Origin: JAICMB01 sp035295125
GTDB taxonomy: Bacteria; Acidobacteriota; Terriglobia; Bryobacterales; Bryobacteraceae
DNA length: 64,000 nt
Assembly: GCA_035295125.1 (NCBI GenBank)
Contig: DATGJP010000047.1
Span: 1-64,000 of the forward strand
Direction: 5' to 3'
A program made the position numbers and the translations under genes. Position 1 is the first letter of the stretch; every line of letters begins with the position of its first letter. Below, piece after piece: positions 35,198 to 43,808 of this stretch. A model generated the notes under the pieces. It saw only the letters and a program-made list of their open reading frames with translations, had not been told where the DNA came from and did not search any database.

Positions 35198-38100
35198 CTA
35201 AAAGAAGACCTTCACCGCAAGCTGAATGATCCGCGGATCCGCGGCCGAGTAGATGCCACCGAAGTTCCCATCGTTCCGAGTCACGTCCGGATCATTAAAC
35301 TCCGCATGATTCAAGACGTTGAAGAACTCGCCCCGAAGCTGGAACCGTATATCCTCATGATTCTTGAACGGGAAGAAATTCTTGATCAGCCCGGTATCCA
35401 CGTTCACGCGATCTGGCCCCCGGAATGCTCCCTTACCGACATTCCCGAATGTGCCGATTGGCGGCAGAACGAACAAGGACGTATTGAGCCAAGGCACACA
35501 AGTGGCCGACCCGCACCCTCCGCGCGATCCCTCGGGAGCCACGCCTCCATATTGGCTCGCGCTGCCGATGAACTGCGCACGGTCGTTGCCCAGGGCGGTT
35601 TCCGAACGATCCGTTCCGGCCAGGATCGTCATGGCCTCACCCGTCATGGCGGTGAAAATCCCGGTCCACTGCCATCCGCCGACCACCGCACGGACGAATG
35701 CGTTCGATCCCGTCAGCCTGGGCAATTCCCAGACAAACGAAGCGACAAAACGGTGCGTGCGGTCCTGTCCCGGCGCGGGACCTGTCTCGAAATGTCCCTG
35801 GTTCGGATTGCCAAACGGCATTCCGGAGCCCTTGCTGGAGCCCAGGTCCGTGATGCCGCCATTGCTGGCCAGCGCGATTTCCATGGCCTTCGAGAACGTG
35901 TAATTCGCCAGCAGCGTCACGTCCTTGAGAAAGCCTATGCCGCCGCCGGGCCTTTTCTGAATATTCACCTGGAGGGCGTTATAGTTGGCCATTCCGGTGT
36001 TGTTGTTCATGTAAATGTCGAGGAATCCCTTGTAAGGCCGGCTGGCATCTGTTCCGACTCCCGCCGCACGTGGGTTCAGATCGATATCCTGCCGGAGATG
36101 AACGGAACGCAGACCGACATAGGAGATATCGAGAAGGGTGTCGGAGCGCAGTTGATGCTCGATGGTGAAGTTCCAGTCGTAGGTGGTTGGCGTCACCCAC
36201 TTCTTACCCGGCTCCAGCCCGTACACCGTCACGTTGCTGTTAAAGGGAACTCCACCGGGCGGAATCGTCTTCAACGTGTAAAGCAGTGGGAATTGAGCCG
36301 CAAACGACGGCTGGCTCTGCAAAGGGTTGCTGAACGGGATGAGGTTGTTGGGACTCGACGGCTCGGTTATATCCTGCCGCAGACTGAACGGCTGGCTGAT
36401 GGAAGCATCGTTCAGGAACAGGCCCGGAAGGCGCGACGAATAGAATACGCCGCCGCCGGAACGGATCACAGTCTTCCCGGTTCCAAAGACATCCCAGGCA
36501 ACTCCCATGCGCGGCGCGAAGTTGTTCAAGTCGGGAGTTTCGCCGCTCGCCGGGACGCTGCGGCCATTGTAGGAGTCTCCAACGAAGAACTCTCCCGGAG
36601 GCGCCGTGGGAATGATCTTCGAGTGGACACCGGCGGCATAGGCATCAGGAAAGAACTGCTCGATGCGTCCGTAAATCTCCTTCATGACCATCTGCGGCTC
36701 CCAGCGAAGGCCAAGGGTCAACGAGAGATTCCGCGCCGCTCTCCATTTGTCTTCGGCAAACAAGCCGATCACGTTCTGACGCGAGTCGGAATAGTCGCCT
36801 GACGTCTGGCTGTATGCGTGCAAATGCCCCATGACAAAGCTCGCCAGACCGAGGTTGGTCAGCACATCCGAGAAACTCCAACTGCCGTTTTCAAGGTCGG
36901 TGTTTCGTATGTTCGATTGGTCGCGCTCGAAATTACCGCCAAACGTGAACGTATGTTGTCCACGCGTCCAGACTGCCTGATTGCGAAGTTCGCCCGTGTT
37001 CCGAATGAACCTGCCATCGGTGAAGTTCCCCAACCCGAAGTAGGAATTCGTAATGGAAAATGCACGAATACCGCCTTGGGACTTGGGGAGTTGTGGTACG
37101 TTCGCGCCGAAATCGTTAAACTGCGGAACCTGGCCGCCCTGCCCGCGTTGCGACGCGGCCCGGACGAAGTCTGCCACAAAGTTGTTGACGAATGTCGGAG
37201 TGGCAACCCAGGTGTAGCCAATCGCCCAATTCTGAGTCTGCACAGTCGAGCCCGGCACGTCGGTCAGCAGGTTCTTGCCGTCGAAGCCCGGCTGATGCAC
37301 ATAGCGATCGAGATAGAAACGGCCGTAGAGCTTGTCTTGACCTCCCCGGACCACCTTGTCGACGCGGCTGATGTATTCGTCGAAATTCTGAACGGTCGGC
37401 AGTCCGTAGGTGATGCGGCCATTCGGCAGGGCTTGCGAAAGCGGGAGGAACTTCGTGAGAGCTAAAGCAACCGGGCTGACCGGAATCTGGTTATTGGGGA
37501 ACGGAAGGCCGGTGGTCGGGTCGTTGATCGTGATAACTTTGCCCTGCGGGTTCACCGCCGTATTCGCTGTTAGATAATTCGAGAAGTCGCCCGTCATGTT
37601 GGCCGGGGTCGGCAGAATCGTGTTGTTGGCGTTCCCGGTGGTTCGAATGCGAGTGGCCTGGTACCCGAAGAAGAAGAACAGGCTGTCTTTCTTAATCGGG
37701 CCGCCTATGGTGCCGCCAAACTGATTGCGCTTCAGGGGGTCGGTTGTGGCCGCGAAGAAATTGCGCGCGTTGAATTCGCGGTTGCGCACGAATTCAAAAC
37801 CATCGCCGTGGAATGCATTGGTACCGGACTTGGTCACCACGTTTACCACCGCGCCCGCATTGGTCCCATACTGCGTGTCAAAGCTGTTGGTCTGTACGCT
37901 GAATTCCTGGAGAGCATCCGGGAACGGGAACGGATTATTGGTGTTGCTCATCAGGTCCTGATTGCTGCCGCCGTCGAGGTTGTAGCTGACCTGGTCGGGG
38001 CGCGCGCCATTCACCGAAATCTGTTCCGCACCGGGAACCTGCTTCGTGTCGCCTTGTGTCGTGCCCGCGCTGTTGTTGGAGTCCACCGTGCCCGCCACCA

Positions 38101-38566
38101 GCTTCGTGAGGTCGGCGGCGTTGCGCCCATTGAGTGGCAATTCAACCACGCGTGAACGCTCAATCACCTGGCTCAACACCGGAGTCACGGTGTTGACGAG
38201 TGTTGCGGTGGCATCGACGCTGACGGTTTCAGTAGAAGCCCCCAGTTCCATCGGAATCTGGAGAGAGCCGCTCTCATCGGCGAGAAGCGTTACGTCACGG
38301 ACATAGGTCTTGAATCCCGTGGCCTCAACCGAAAGTTTGTAATTGGCAGGCGGAAGTGCGGGTATCAGGAACTGGCCCCTCTCGTTGCTGAGAGCGGTTC
38401 GCTTCAAATCCGTCCCGATCTGGGTCATTGTTACGTTTGCGCCGACAATGACAGCACCCGTCGGGTCGGTGACAGTTCCGGTCATGGCGGCGTTCCCGCC
38501 TCCCTGACCATAAGCAATGGAAGCGACCGCTAAAGCTAAGCCGCACACAAGAGCAAGACGTGGCAT
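35198..38566 (-). CDS. TonB-dependent receptor, Oar-like, with carboxypeptidase-regulatory domain
   Basis: A 1122-aa outer-membrane receptor. Signal peptide MPRLALVCGLALAVASIAYG; CarboxypepD_reg domain at about residues 28-110 (MTGTVTDPTGAVIVGANVTM, LPPANYKLSVEATGFKTY); plug with VVELPLNGRNAADLTKLVAG, ISVNGARPDQ and YNLDGGSNQDLM; barrel to the terminal IIQLAVKVFF. The start has AAAGAGGGGG just upstream. It closes the hemicellulose locus, so an oligosaccharide cargo is likely, but it could serve the neighbouring methyl-transfer operon by importing a methylated substrate; the sequence does not decide. It differs clearly from the receptor at 24530, so it is not a recent duplicate. Confidence 0.92.
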   Translation of the reverse strand: MPRLALVCGLALAVASIAYGQGGGNAAMTGTVTDPTGAVIVGANVTMTQIGTDLKRTALSNERGQFLIPALPPANYKLSVEATGFKTYVRDVTLLADESGSLQIPMELGASTETVSVDATATLVNTVTPVLSQVIERSRVVELPLNGRNAADLTKLVAGTVDSNNSAGTTQGDTKQVPGAEQISVNGARPDQVSYNLDGGSNQDLMSNTNNPFPFPDALQEFSVQTNSFDTQYGTNAGAVVNVVTKSGTNAFHGDGFEFVRNREFNARNFFAATTDPLKRNQFGGTIGGPIKKDSLFFFFGYQATRIRTTGNANNTILPTPANMTGDFSNYLTANTAVNPQGKVITINDPTTGLPFPNNQIPVSPVALALTKFLPLSQALPNGRITYGLPTVQNFDEYISRVDKVVRGGQDKLYGRFYLDRYVHQPGFDGKNLLTDVPGSTVQTQNWAIGYTWVATPTFVNNFVADFVRAASQRGQGGQVPQFNDFGANVPQLPKSQGGIRAFSITNSYFGLGNFTDGRFIRNTGELRNQAVWTRGQHTFTFGGNFERDQSNIRNTDLENGSWSFSDVLTNLGLASFVMGHLHAYSQTSGDYSDSRQNVIGLFAEDKWRAARNLSLTLGLRWEPQMVMKEIYGRIEQFFPDAYAAGVHSKIIPTAPPGEFFVGDSYNGRSVPASGETPDLNNFAPRMGVAWDVFGTGKTVIRSGGGVFYSSRLPGLFLNDASISQPFSLRQDITEPSSPNNLIPFSNPLQSQPSFAAQFPLLYTLKTIPPGGVPFNSNVTVYGLEPGKKWVTPTTYDWNFTIEHQLRSDTLLDISYVGLRSVHLRQDIDLNPRAAGVGTDASRPYKGFLDIYMNNNTGMANYNALQVNIQKRPGGGIGFLKDVTLLANYTFSKAMEIALASNGGITDLGSSKGSGMPFGNPNQGHFETGPAPGQDRTHRFVASFVWELPRLTGSNAFVRAVVGGWQWTGIFTAMTGEAMTILAGTDRSETALGNDRAQFIGSASQYGGVAPEGSRGGCGSATCVPWLNTSLFVLPPIGTFGNVGKGAFRGPDRVNVDTGLIKNFFPFKNHEDIRFQLRGEFFNVLNHAEFNDPDVTRNDGNFGGIYSAADPRIIQLAVKVFF

Positions 38567-38881
38567 AAAACCCCCTCTTTCAGAGCGAATCTACGTGGCC
38601 GCGCCTGCGTTGCGAACGGTGATGTTGCAACCCAAATGAACAAAAAACCAACAGCCGGCAACCATACCGACCGCTGGATTTCTCTTTGCTCGTATAGATC
38701 TACTTACTTCTTGTGTGTGGCCCCAGGGCGGGCGCGTTTATGCCCGTTCCAATTGCGCGCGGCAAACCCTCACTCACTACCCATCAGCACATTTGTTCGA
38801 CCGCTGAATTATCTCACCAACCGAAAAACGTGTCAAGACTCTTGTGGAGGGGGAGCAGGCGTTTTCTCTTGCCTTGTAAAG
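38567..38881. other. Gene-free region upstream of the third receptor
   Basis: No credible gene is seen in these 315 bp. They hold the 5' leader of the receptor (ribosome-binding site AAAGAGGGGG just before ATG 38566) and two GTTGC-type elements at about 38608-38630 (GTTGCGAAC and GTTGCAAC) that recall the GTTGCA elements near RpiR. The rest is moderately AT-rich without a clear promoter. Confidence 0.4.
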
Positions 38882-39214
38882 CTAGCCCAAGCTTATGAAG
38901 ATAATCCCATTCTCGACGTTCAGTTCGGTGCCCGCAGCGGAGGCCGCTTCTCGCAGCGCGGCATCCAGCATGACGACTGGATCCGGGCTGATGTCGCGCC
39001 TCCGCATGAGGCCCTCACCCTTCTTAGCGCCCACCGAAAGCACGATCTTCAGACCGCGGCGCTTGCACTTCACCTGCGTGCCGTCTTCCAGTTTCACGTT
39101 CATGGGTTTCAGATAGGCATCGACGTAGTGAACCCCGATGCCCGACTTGTCGTCCGTGAACTTTGGAAGTTTCTCCAGCGCCGCCGGGTTGACCTCACAC
39201 AGCCTGGTCTTCAT
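38882..39214 (-). CDS. Small protein of unknown function, last gene of the corrinoid operon
   Basis: I do not recognise this 110-aa protein. It is soluble, basic in the middle (VKCKRRGLKIVLSVGAKKGEG) and ends in a hydrophobic strand (ENGIIFISLG). Two cysteines (residues 6 and about 49) are present. Its start overlaps the homocysteine methyltransferase gene by 20 bp, which makes co-translation with the methyl-transfer operon likely. An accessory or substrate-handling role is possible but not shown. Coding evidence is the overlap, the clean frame and balanced amino-acid composition. Confidence 0.65.
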   Translation of the reverse strand: MKTRLCEVNPAALEKLPKFTDDKSGIGVHYVDAYLKPMNVKLEDGTQVKCKRRGLKIVLSVGAKKGEGLMRRRDISPDPVVMLDAALREAASAAGTELNVENGIIFISLG

Positions 39215-40148
39215 AAGAGTGCTCCCTGACGCTCAGAAACTCGTCGATTGCCCTTCGAAACTCGCGAATGTGCTCGGGTGCGCTCCCGCAACAGCCGCCA
39301 ATGATGTTCGCCCCCGCCTTGAGCAGCGGCGCCACGCCGGCGGCCATGTCGGCAGGTTTCTCATCGTAAACCACTTTCATATCGACCAGCTTCGGCTGGC
39401 CGGCGTTGGGTTGCACCATCACCGGCAGATTTGTCACCTTCTTATAGCGTTCCACCGCCTGCAGCGCTCGATTCATGTCGATTCCGGTACCGCAGTTCAG
39501 CGCCACAATATTCACACCGTGATCCTGCATCGTTTGAGCAGCCCGTTCGGGGTCAACACCCATCATGGTGCGAAAGGTCGATCCATCATAGGTCACGTCA
39601 TACGCCATCGATCCGATGATGCATGCCGCCCCTGCTTTCCGGGCGGCATGTACGCCGAGTAACAGCTCTTCCAGCGACGTCTGAGTCTCGATAATAATGG
39701 CGTCGGCCCCGGCGTCTACCAATGCCTGCGCCTGTTCTTCGAAAGCCTCGCGAACTTCGGCTTCCGAGAACTCGCCGAACGGCTCCATGAGCCCGCCAAA
39801 CGGCCCGATATCGCCAATCACATAACGGCCGCCGTTACTTCCCTCGAATGCTCTGCGCGCAATCTCGACCGCCGCCCTGTTGATGTCGGCCACACGATCG
39901 CTGTTCCCATGCCGCCTGAGCATAATGCGCGATCCCCCGAACGTATTCGTAAGCAGGCAGTCGGAGCCGGCTTCCGCGTAGCGCCGTTGAATAGCCAGCA
40001 CGCGCTCGGGATGCGTGAGATTCCATTCTTCGCCACAGTTGCCCTGCTCCAGGCCAGCCAGCATGAGCTGCGTACCCATGGCCCCGTCGCCAAGCAGCGG
40101 ACGTTCCCGCGCCGCATCGTGCAGCGTCTTTCTAGGAGTGAAGTGCAT
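39195..40148 (-). CDS. Homocysteine S-methyltransferase family protein
   Basis: A 317-aa zinc enzyme that should transfer a methyl group to homocysteine, forming methionine. The TIM-barrel family blocks are LLGDGAMGTQLMLAG (residues 17-31), LLTNTFGGSR, GPFGGLMEPFGEFSEAE, the first zinc cysteine in ALNCGTGIDM, and paired zinc cysteines in IIGGCCGSAPEHIREF. This resembles the first module of MetH. ATG 40148 fits; longer upstream sequence lies in the preceding gene. It overlaps the MetH-activation gene by 17 bp and the downstream small gene by 20 bp. In this operon the methyl donor is probably the separate corrinoid protein, with no folate module encoded. Confidence 0.9.
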   Translation of the reverse strand: MHFTPRKTLHDAARERPLLGDGAMGTQLMLAGLEQGNCGEEWNLTHPERVLAIQRRYAEAGSDCLLTNTFGGSRIMLRRHGNSDRVADINRAAVEIARRAFEGSNGGRYVIGDIGPFGGLMEPFGEFSEAEVREAFEEQAQALVDAGADAIIIETQTSLEELLLGVHAARKAGAACIIGSMAYDVTYDGSTFRTMMGVDPERAAQTMQDHGVNIVALNCGTGIDMNRALQAVERYKKVTNLPVMVQPNAGQPKLVDMKVVYDEKPADMAAGVAPLLKAGANIIGGCCGSAPEHIREFRRAIDEFLSVREHSYEDQAV

Positions 40149-41280
40149 AGTGGATTGTTTCCAGAACGAGGCCCCATTTGTGTTCACGGCTGGCCGCATC
40201 GCAGTAACAGCCCGTGGAACGATCGGGGTGCTCCCAGGACAGAACATCGTTCAGCGGCTGTCCCAGCAGAGGCTTTTCGCGCTCAATCGCGGCCATCAAC
40301 GTCACCGGATCCTTCAAATACTGGCACATGGATTCATGACCGTCGTCACCCGGTGCGGGGCTGCATCGCTCTTCTCGAATGAGATAACCGTCCTCGCGCG
40401 GTTCCAACGTAACGTCGTAATGAAAGGTCAGTGGCCGTCCCAGGTTGGTGCAGGTGGTGCCGTCATAACGAAAATGCGCGTGAATGGAATGGTCTTCGAG
40501 CCGCTCGATGGAAAGCCGCTCCGCCGCCCATCGCTGGAGGGCTTTCCGGTTCACGGTATACCGGATCGCTTCGGCGGCCCCGGGTACCCGCCGGAAATCA
40601 CACGATGCCAGAGAGCACGTCTGGCAAGGAACCACGCCGTTCAGAGGTCGCACCCGGTCTGTGCGACGCGTCACGCCATACACCGCCAGAAGCGACTTCT
40701 TTGGACGCAGCGCCCCGGAATCCAAAACCTCAATCGAGCCTGCCAGCGACGAACTCATCAGATCCAGGAGTCGTGGCTGTTCGGCGATGTCCCAGTCCGG
40801 ATATCCGGGACTGTAATGCGGCAGCACCGCCAATTCACGTTCCTGCGCCCAATCGCTTAAACGCGCTCCGACCATCGCGGTAAGCCGTTCCACTACAGCA
40901 GAGCCGTACGTCTCCAGGAAGAAGTATTCATCCGGCTTTTCATCCCACCACAGCTTCTGCGCTTCCGCCTCCAGTTCAGGACCCGCGCTCACGGCGGCAA
41001 GGATCGCGCCATGAGCCTCCCCATCCCGGAAAACTCTCGCCAGCCGGCCGCTGGTAAACGAGGTGCCCTCAATCGAAACGGAATCGCCCTGAACGTCGAG
41101 GCTCCCCGCGCTCCGCGCATAAACGCTCGGTCGTCCATAGGTCTGGTACCAGTCCCGCGCCCAATCGGCCAGCTCCTGCGCGCGACCCTCCAGGGTCCAC
41201 TCGCGCGGATACCCAAGCAGCCGGTTGTATTCGTCGGGCTGAATGTCGACACGAGCGACCGGCCCGGCAAACTCCATCAT
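40132..41280 (-). CDS. MetH-activation-domain-like protein with cysteine-rich segment
   Basis: A 382-aa protein. Residues about 105-210 match the S-adenosylmethionine-binding activation domain of methionine synthase: ETYGSAVVERLTAMVGARL, then SPGYPDW (157-163) and LRPKKSLLAVYG (191-202), corresponding to PGYP and the SVSG block of MetH. A cysteine cluster follows (CQTCSLASC, 219-227), and more cysteines lie near the end (CYCD). The last 150 residues are not recognised. MetH uses this domain to re-methylate oxidised cobalamin with SAM; here it may reactivate or bind the separate corrinoid protein. It overlaps both neighbours (4 bp and 17 bp). The domain match was made by eye and is moderately firm. 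Confidence 0.7.
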   Translation of the reverse strand: MMEFAGPVARVDIQPDEYNRLLGYPREWTLEGRAQELADWARDWYQTYGRPSVYARSAGSLDVQGDSVSIEGTSFTSGRLARVFRDGEAHGAILAAVSAGPELEAEAQKLWWDEKPDEYFFLETYGSAVVERLTAMVGARLSDWAQERELAVLPHYSPGYPDWDIAEQPRLLDLMSSSLAGSIEVLDSGALRPKKSLLAVYGVTRRTDRVRPLNGVVPCQTCSLASCDFRRVPGAAEAIRYTVNRKALQRWAAERLSIERLEDHSIHAHFRYDGTTCTNLGRPLTFHYDVTLEPREDGYLIREERCSPAPGDDGHESMCQYLKDPVTLMAAIEREKPLLGQPLNDVLSWEHPDRSTGCYCDAASREHKWGLVLETIHYALHS

Positions 41281-42911
41281 CGGGCGACCTCACGCAAGGA
41301 ATCCAGGGGCTTGAACTGGCAGCCTTCCACGAAAAAGTCAAAGAAGTCCGGATGTGTTTCGAGCCGGCAGTGCTCGACGCGCCGAACCAGAGCCTCCAGT
41401 TCCTGCCGCTTCGACCGCGAGAGCAGGGCCATCGAAGCGCCCTCGATCGCAGCGTTGCCCGCCTGTACCACCTTGGCTCCCGGGAGATTGGGAATCAGTC
41501 CAATGCGTCGTGCCGCGTCCACTTTCAAATGCCTGCCGAAGCCGCCGGCCAGGTAGAAAACATCGATATCTTCGAAATCCACGCCATAATTCCCGGCCAC
41601 CACATGCAGGCCTGCCGCGTTCGCGCCCTTCGCCTGGGCTAGTTCGTTGACGTCGCGCTCCTCGAGAAAAATGTCGCGTTCGCGGTCCAAATCGATGCGC
41701 TCAATGCCCTCTTCAAACCGTCCCATTGCGTTCATCCGGCCGGTACGTATCAGTTCGCTCAACATATCCACCAGCCCCGACCCGCAAATGCCTTCCGGTG
41801 CCATATCACCGATGACGCCAAAGCGTAGGGTTCCGTCCTCTGCGATCTGCACATCCTCAATGGCCCCATCAAGAGCAGGCATCCCGCACGTCACGCCACC
41901 GCCTTCAAACGCCGGGCCTGCGGGACAGGACGCCGCCATGATCCGATCCCGGTTCCCGAGAATTAGTTCGGTATTCGTACCAATGTCCATTATAGCCACC
42001 AGGCGGCGTTCCTCAGCCAGATTTGCGGCCAGCATACACGCCGCCGCGTCCGAACCGACATGACCGCTGATAATCGGCAAACCGTAGACCCGAGCCTTCG
42101 GATGGATCGTCAAAAGCGAGCGCCGCCCGGTGGTTGTGAGACTGGTTGTCGCGCACTTCCCCTCCGCCATTTCGATCTCCGTGATCGATCGATAAGGATT
42201 CTGCCCGATCGAATAGACGTTCTTGCGGAAGAAAAGATCCCGCATGGTGGAATTGCCCACCACAACCAGTTCATAGATACTCTGGGGATCCACCGGAAAT
42301 CCCTCGATCGCGTGGCGAACATAGCCCGCCAGGGTCCGCATCAGCAGCTTTCCGGGATGCTCAGTGTCATAGCTGATGCGTGCCATCACGTCTGAACCGC
42401 CGAACCTTTGCGGGTTTTCAAACGAAGAATCCGCGATTCGTTCGCCGGTTTCGAGATCAAACAGCCGCAGAACGATGGTCGTGGTCCCAAGATCCATGGC
42501 AATGCCGTAAATTGGGCCCGTCGAGCGGTCAACCTCCTCGCCATCGATCAGAATACGATCGCCGTCGCGCGTCACTGCGGGGTCCACGCTGAAGCATTCG
42601 GGCAATCCCGTCGCACGCTTCTCAATCCGCATTTGCGACCGGCGCATCGTATGGCAACGAACCGCGCCGCTGCCTGTCACCACCGAACAGCGGCACGACA
42701 AACGGAAATTGCCTTTGAGGTGCAGTTCCTGCGGGGCCCGGCCGGAAAGGAAGTCCATGCCCTCGACCACCTCTACGATGCACTCCTTGCACTTGCCCTG
42801 CTTCTGGCAAGACGTGGGAACGTGTACGCCTAACTGCTCAGCGTGCTCGAAAAGCGATAACCCGGTCGTCGCTTGTGTGGTGAGCCCGTTCAGCGTCAGC
42901 GTTACGGGCAT
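41277..42911 (-). CDS. RACo-like reductive activator of corrinoid protein (ferredoxin plus ASKHA ATPase)
   Basis: A 544-aa protein that should reduce inactive Co(II) corrinoid to Co(I) with ATP. Residues 1-90 are a [2Fe-2S] ferredoxin domain with cysteines in PTSCQKQGKCKECIV and RLSCRC. A linker leads to the ASKHA core: IYGIAMDLGTTTIVLRLFD (about 133-151), VVVGNSTMRDLFF, IMDIGTNTELILGN, and the adenosine motif YLAGGFGRHL. This is the architecture of RACo and of RamA-type activators (though RamA has [4Fe-4S]). It overlaps the small upstream gene by 10 bp and the MetH-activation gene by 4 bp. The electron donor is not encoded nearby. Confidence 0.92.
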   Translation of the reverse strand: MPVTLTLNGLTTQATTGLSLFEHAEQLGVHVPTSCQKQGKCKECIVEVVEGMDFLSGRAPQELHLKGNFRLSCRCSVVTGSGAVRCHTMRRSQMRIEKRATGLPECFSVDPAVTRDGDRILIDGEEVDRSTGPIYGIAMDLGTTTIVLRLFDLETGERIADSSFENPQRFGGSDVMARISYDTEHPGKLLMRTLAGYVRHAIEGFPVDPQSIYELVVVGNSTMRDLFFRKNVYSIGQNPYRSITEIEMAEGKCATTSLTTTGRRSLLTIHPKARVYGLPIISGHVGSDAAACMLAANLAEERRLVAIMDIGTNTELILGNRDRIMAASCPAGPAFEGGGVTCGMPALDGAIEDVQIAEDGTLRFGVIGDMAPEGICGSGLVDMLSELIRTGRMNAMGRFEEGIERIDLDRERDIFLEERDVNELAQAKGANAAGLHVVAGNYGVDFEDIDVFYLAGGFGRHLKVDAARRIGLIPNLPGAKVVQAGNAAIEGASMALLSRSKRQELEALVRRVEHCRLETHPDFFDFFVEGCQFKPLDSLREVAR

Positions 42912-43162
42912 GCGCCCGCCGCTTCCAGCTCGGCTTTAACGGCCTCGGCCACCTCGTGTGCCGAGCCGGCGCGCTCCTGTTCATCGCCCCAATGCCATTG
43001 GGCGAGGTAATCGTCCGCATCCTGGATTCCCCGCTCCATTGCAAGTTGGTCGATGCGTGCCAGGAACCTGGAGGACAGAGGAAGAGTGATCTCGTCCTCG
43101 GCGTCCTCAGCTCGGATCTGAGACGGAACTTCCTGCCAGTACAGGATCTTGTATATCGCCAT
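42902..43162 (-). CDS. Small 'virulence factor' (PF13769-like) protein
   Basis: An 86-aa acidic protein starting MAIYKILYWQEVPSQIRAED and continuing ITLPLSSRFLARIDQLAMER. The YKIxYW-xxxPxQ opening and the following strand-helix pattern match a small family labelled 'virulence factor', which I recall beside corrinoid methyltransferase genes; the label has no demonstrated link to virulence. Its first 56 bp overlap, in another frame, the 3' end of the corrinoid-protein gene, and its end overlaps the activator gene by 10 bp. A role in methyl transfer is inferred from position only. Confidence 0.65.
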   Translation of the reverse strand: MAIYKILYWQEVPSQIRAEDAEDEITLPLSSRFLARIDQLAMERGIQDADDYLAQWHWGDEQERAGSAHEVAEAVKAELEAAGACP

Positions 43163-43808
43163 TCGCTTTGCTCTCGGCCGAGAGCCGCAAAAACAGGTCT
43201 ACCGCGGCGGAAGCATTCGCCCCATACCCGTCGGCGCCGATCTCATCGGCAAACATCTGGCTGATAGGCGCCCCGCCGACAGCCATTTTGATGTGGCCCC
43301 GTCCTGCCTTCTCGAAGCCGTCGATTACGGTCTTCATGTAGGTCATGGTGGTGGTGAGAAGCGCGCTCATGCCGATGATCGTCGGCTTGCATTTGTCGGC
43401 GGCAGCCATGAACTTCTCCACGCTCTGATCCACACCGATGTCGTGCACTTCAAACCCCGCGCCCTCCGCCATCATGCAAACAAGGTTCTTGCCGATATCG
43501 TGAAGATCGCCCCGCACCGTGCCCATCAGGAGGATACCGGCGGGCCTGGTGGTGCTGTCCTTGGCGCTCAGCAGCGGCTTGAGTACGGCCATCCCCGCCT
43601 TCATGGCGCGAGCAGCGATTAAGACTTCCGGCACATACAGGACGTTGTGCTTGAAGTCTTCGCCCACCACGCTCATGCCCGCGATCAGGCCCTCGTTCAG
43701 AACCTCCTGAACGCTCCGGCCCTCGGCCAGCGCGTCTTTGGTCATCTGCTCGACTTCTTTGGCCTTGCCCTCGTACAGGTACTGGTTCATGAGGGCATAG
43801 TCGATCAT
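43107..43808 (-). CDS. Corrinoid (B12-binding) methyl-carrier protein
   Basis: A 233-aa two-domain carrier like MtgC, MtbC and MtaC. Residues about 1-85 form the helical cap, and 90-215 the Rossmann B12 domain with the base-off ligand motif GDLHDIG (100-106; His103 would coordinate cobalt), GFEVHDIGVD, IIGMSALLTTTM and the late MAVGGAPIS block. It shuttles a methyl group between the donor-side methyltransferase and homocysteine methyltransferase. Its start overlaps the UroD-type gene by 4 bp. The last 18 codons are a low-complexity tail (PVLAGSSVSDPS) that overlaps the small downstream gene. Identity is firm; the methyl donor is unknown. Confidence 0.94.
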   Translation of the reverse strand: MIDYALMNQYLYEGKAKEVEQMTKDALAEGRSVQEVLNEGLIAGMSVVGEDFKHNVLYVPEVLIAARAMKAGMAVLKPLLSAKDSTTRPAGILLMGTVRGDLHDIGKNLVCMMAEGAGFEVHDIGVDQSVEKFMAAADKCKPTIIGMSALLTTTMTYMKTVIDGFEKAGRGHIKMAVGGAPISQMFADEIGADGYGANASAAVDLFLRLSAESKANGDIQDPVLAGSSVSDPS

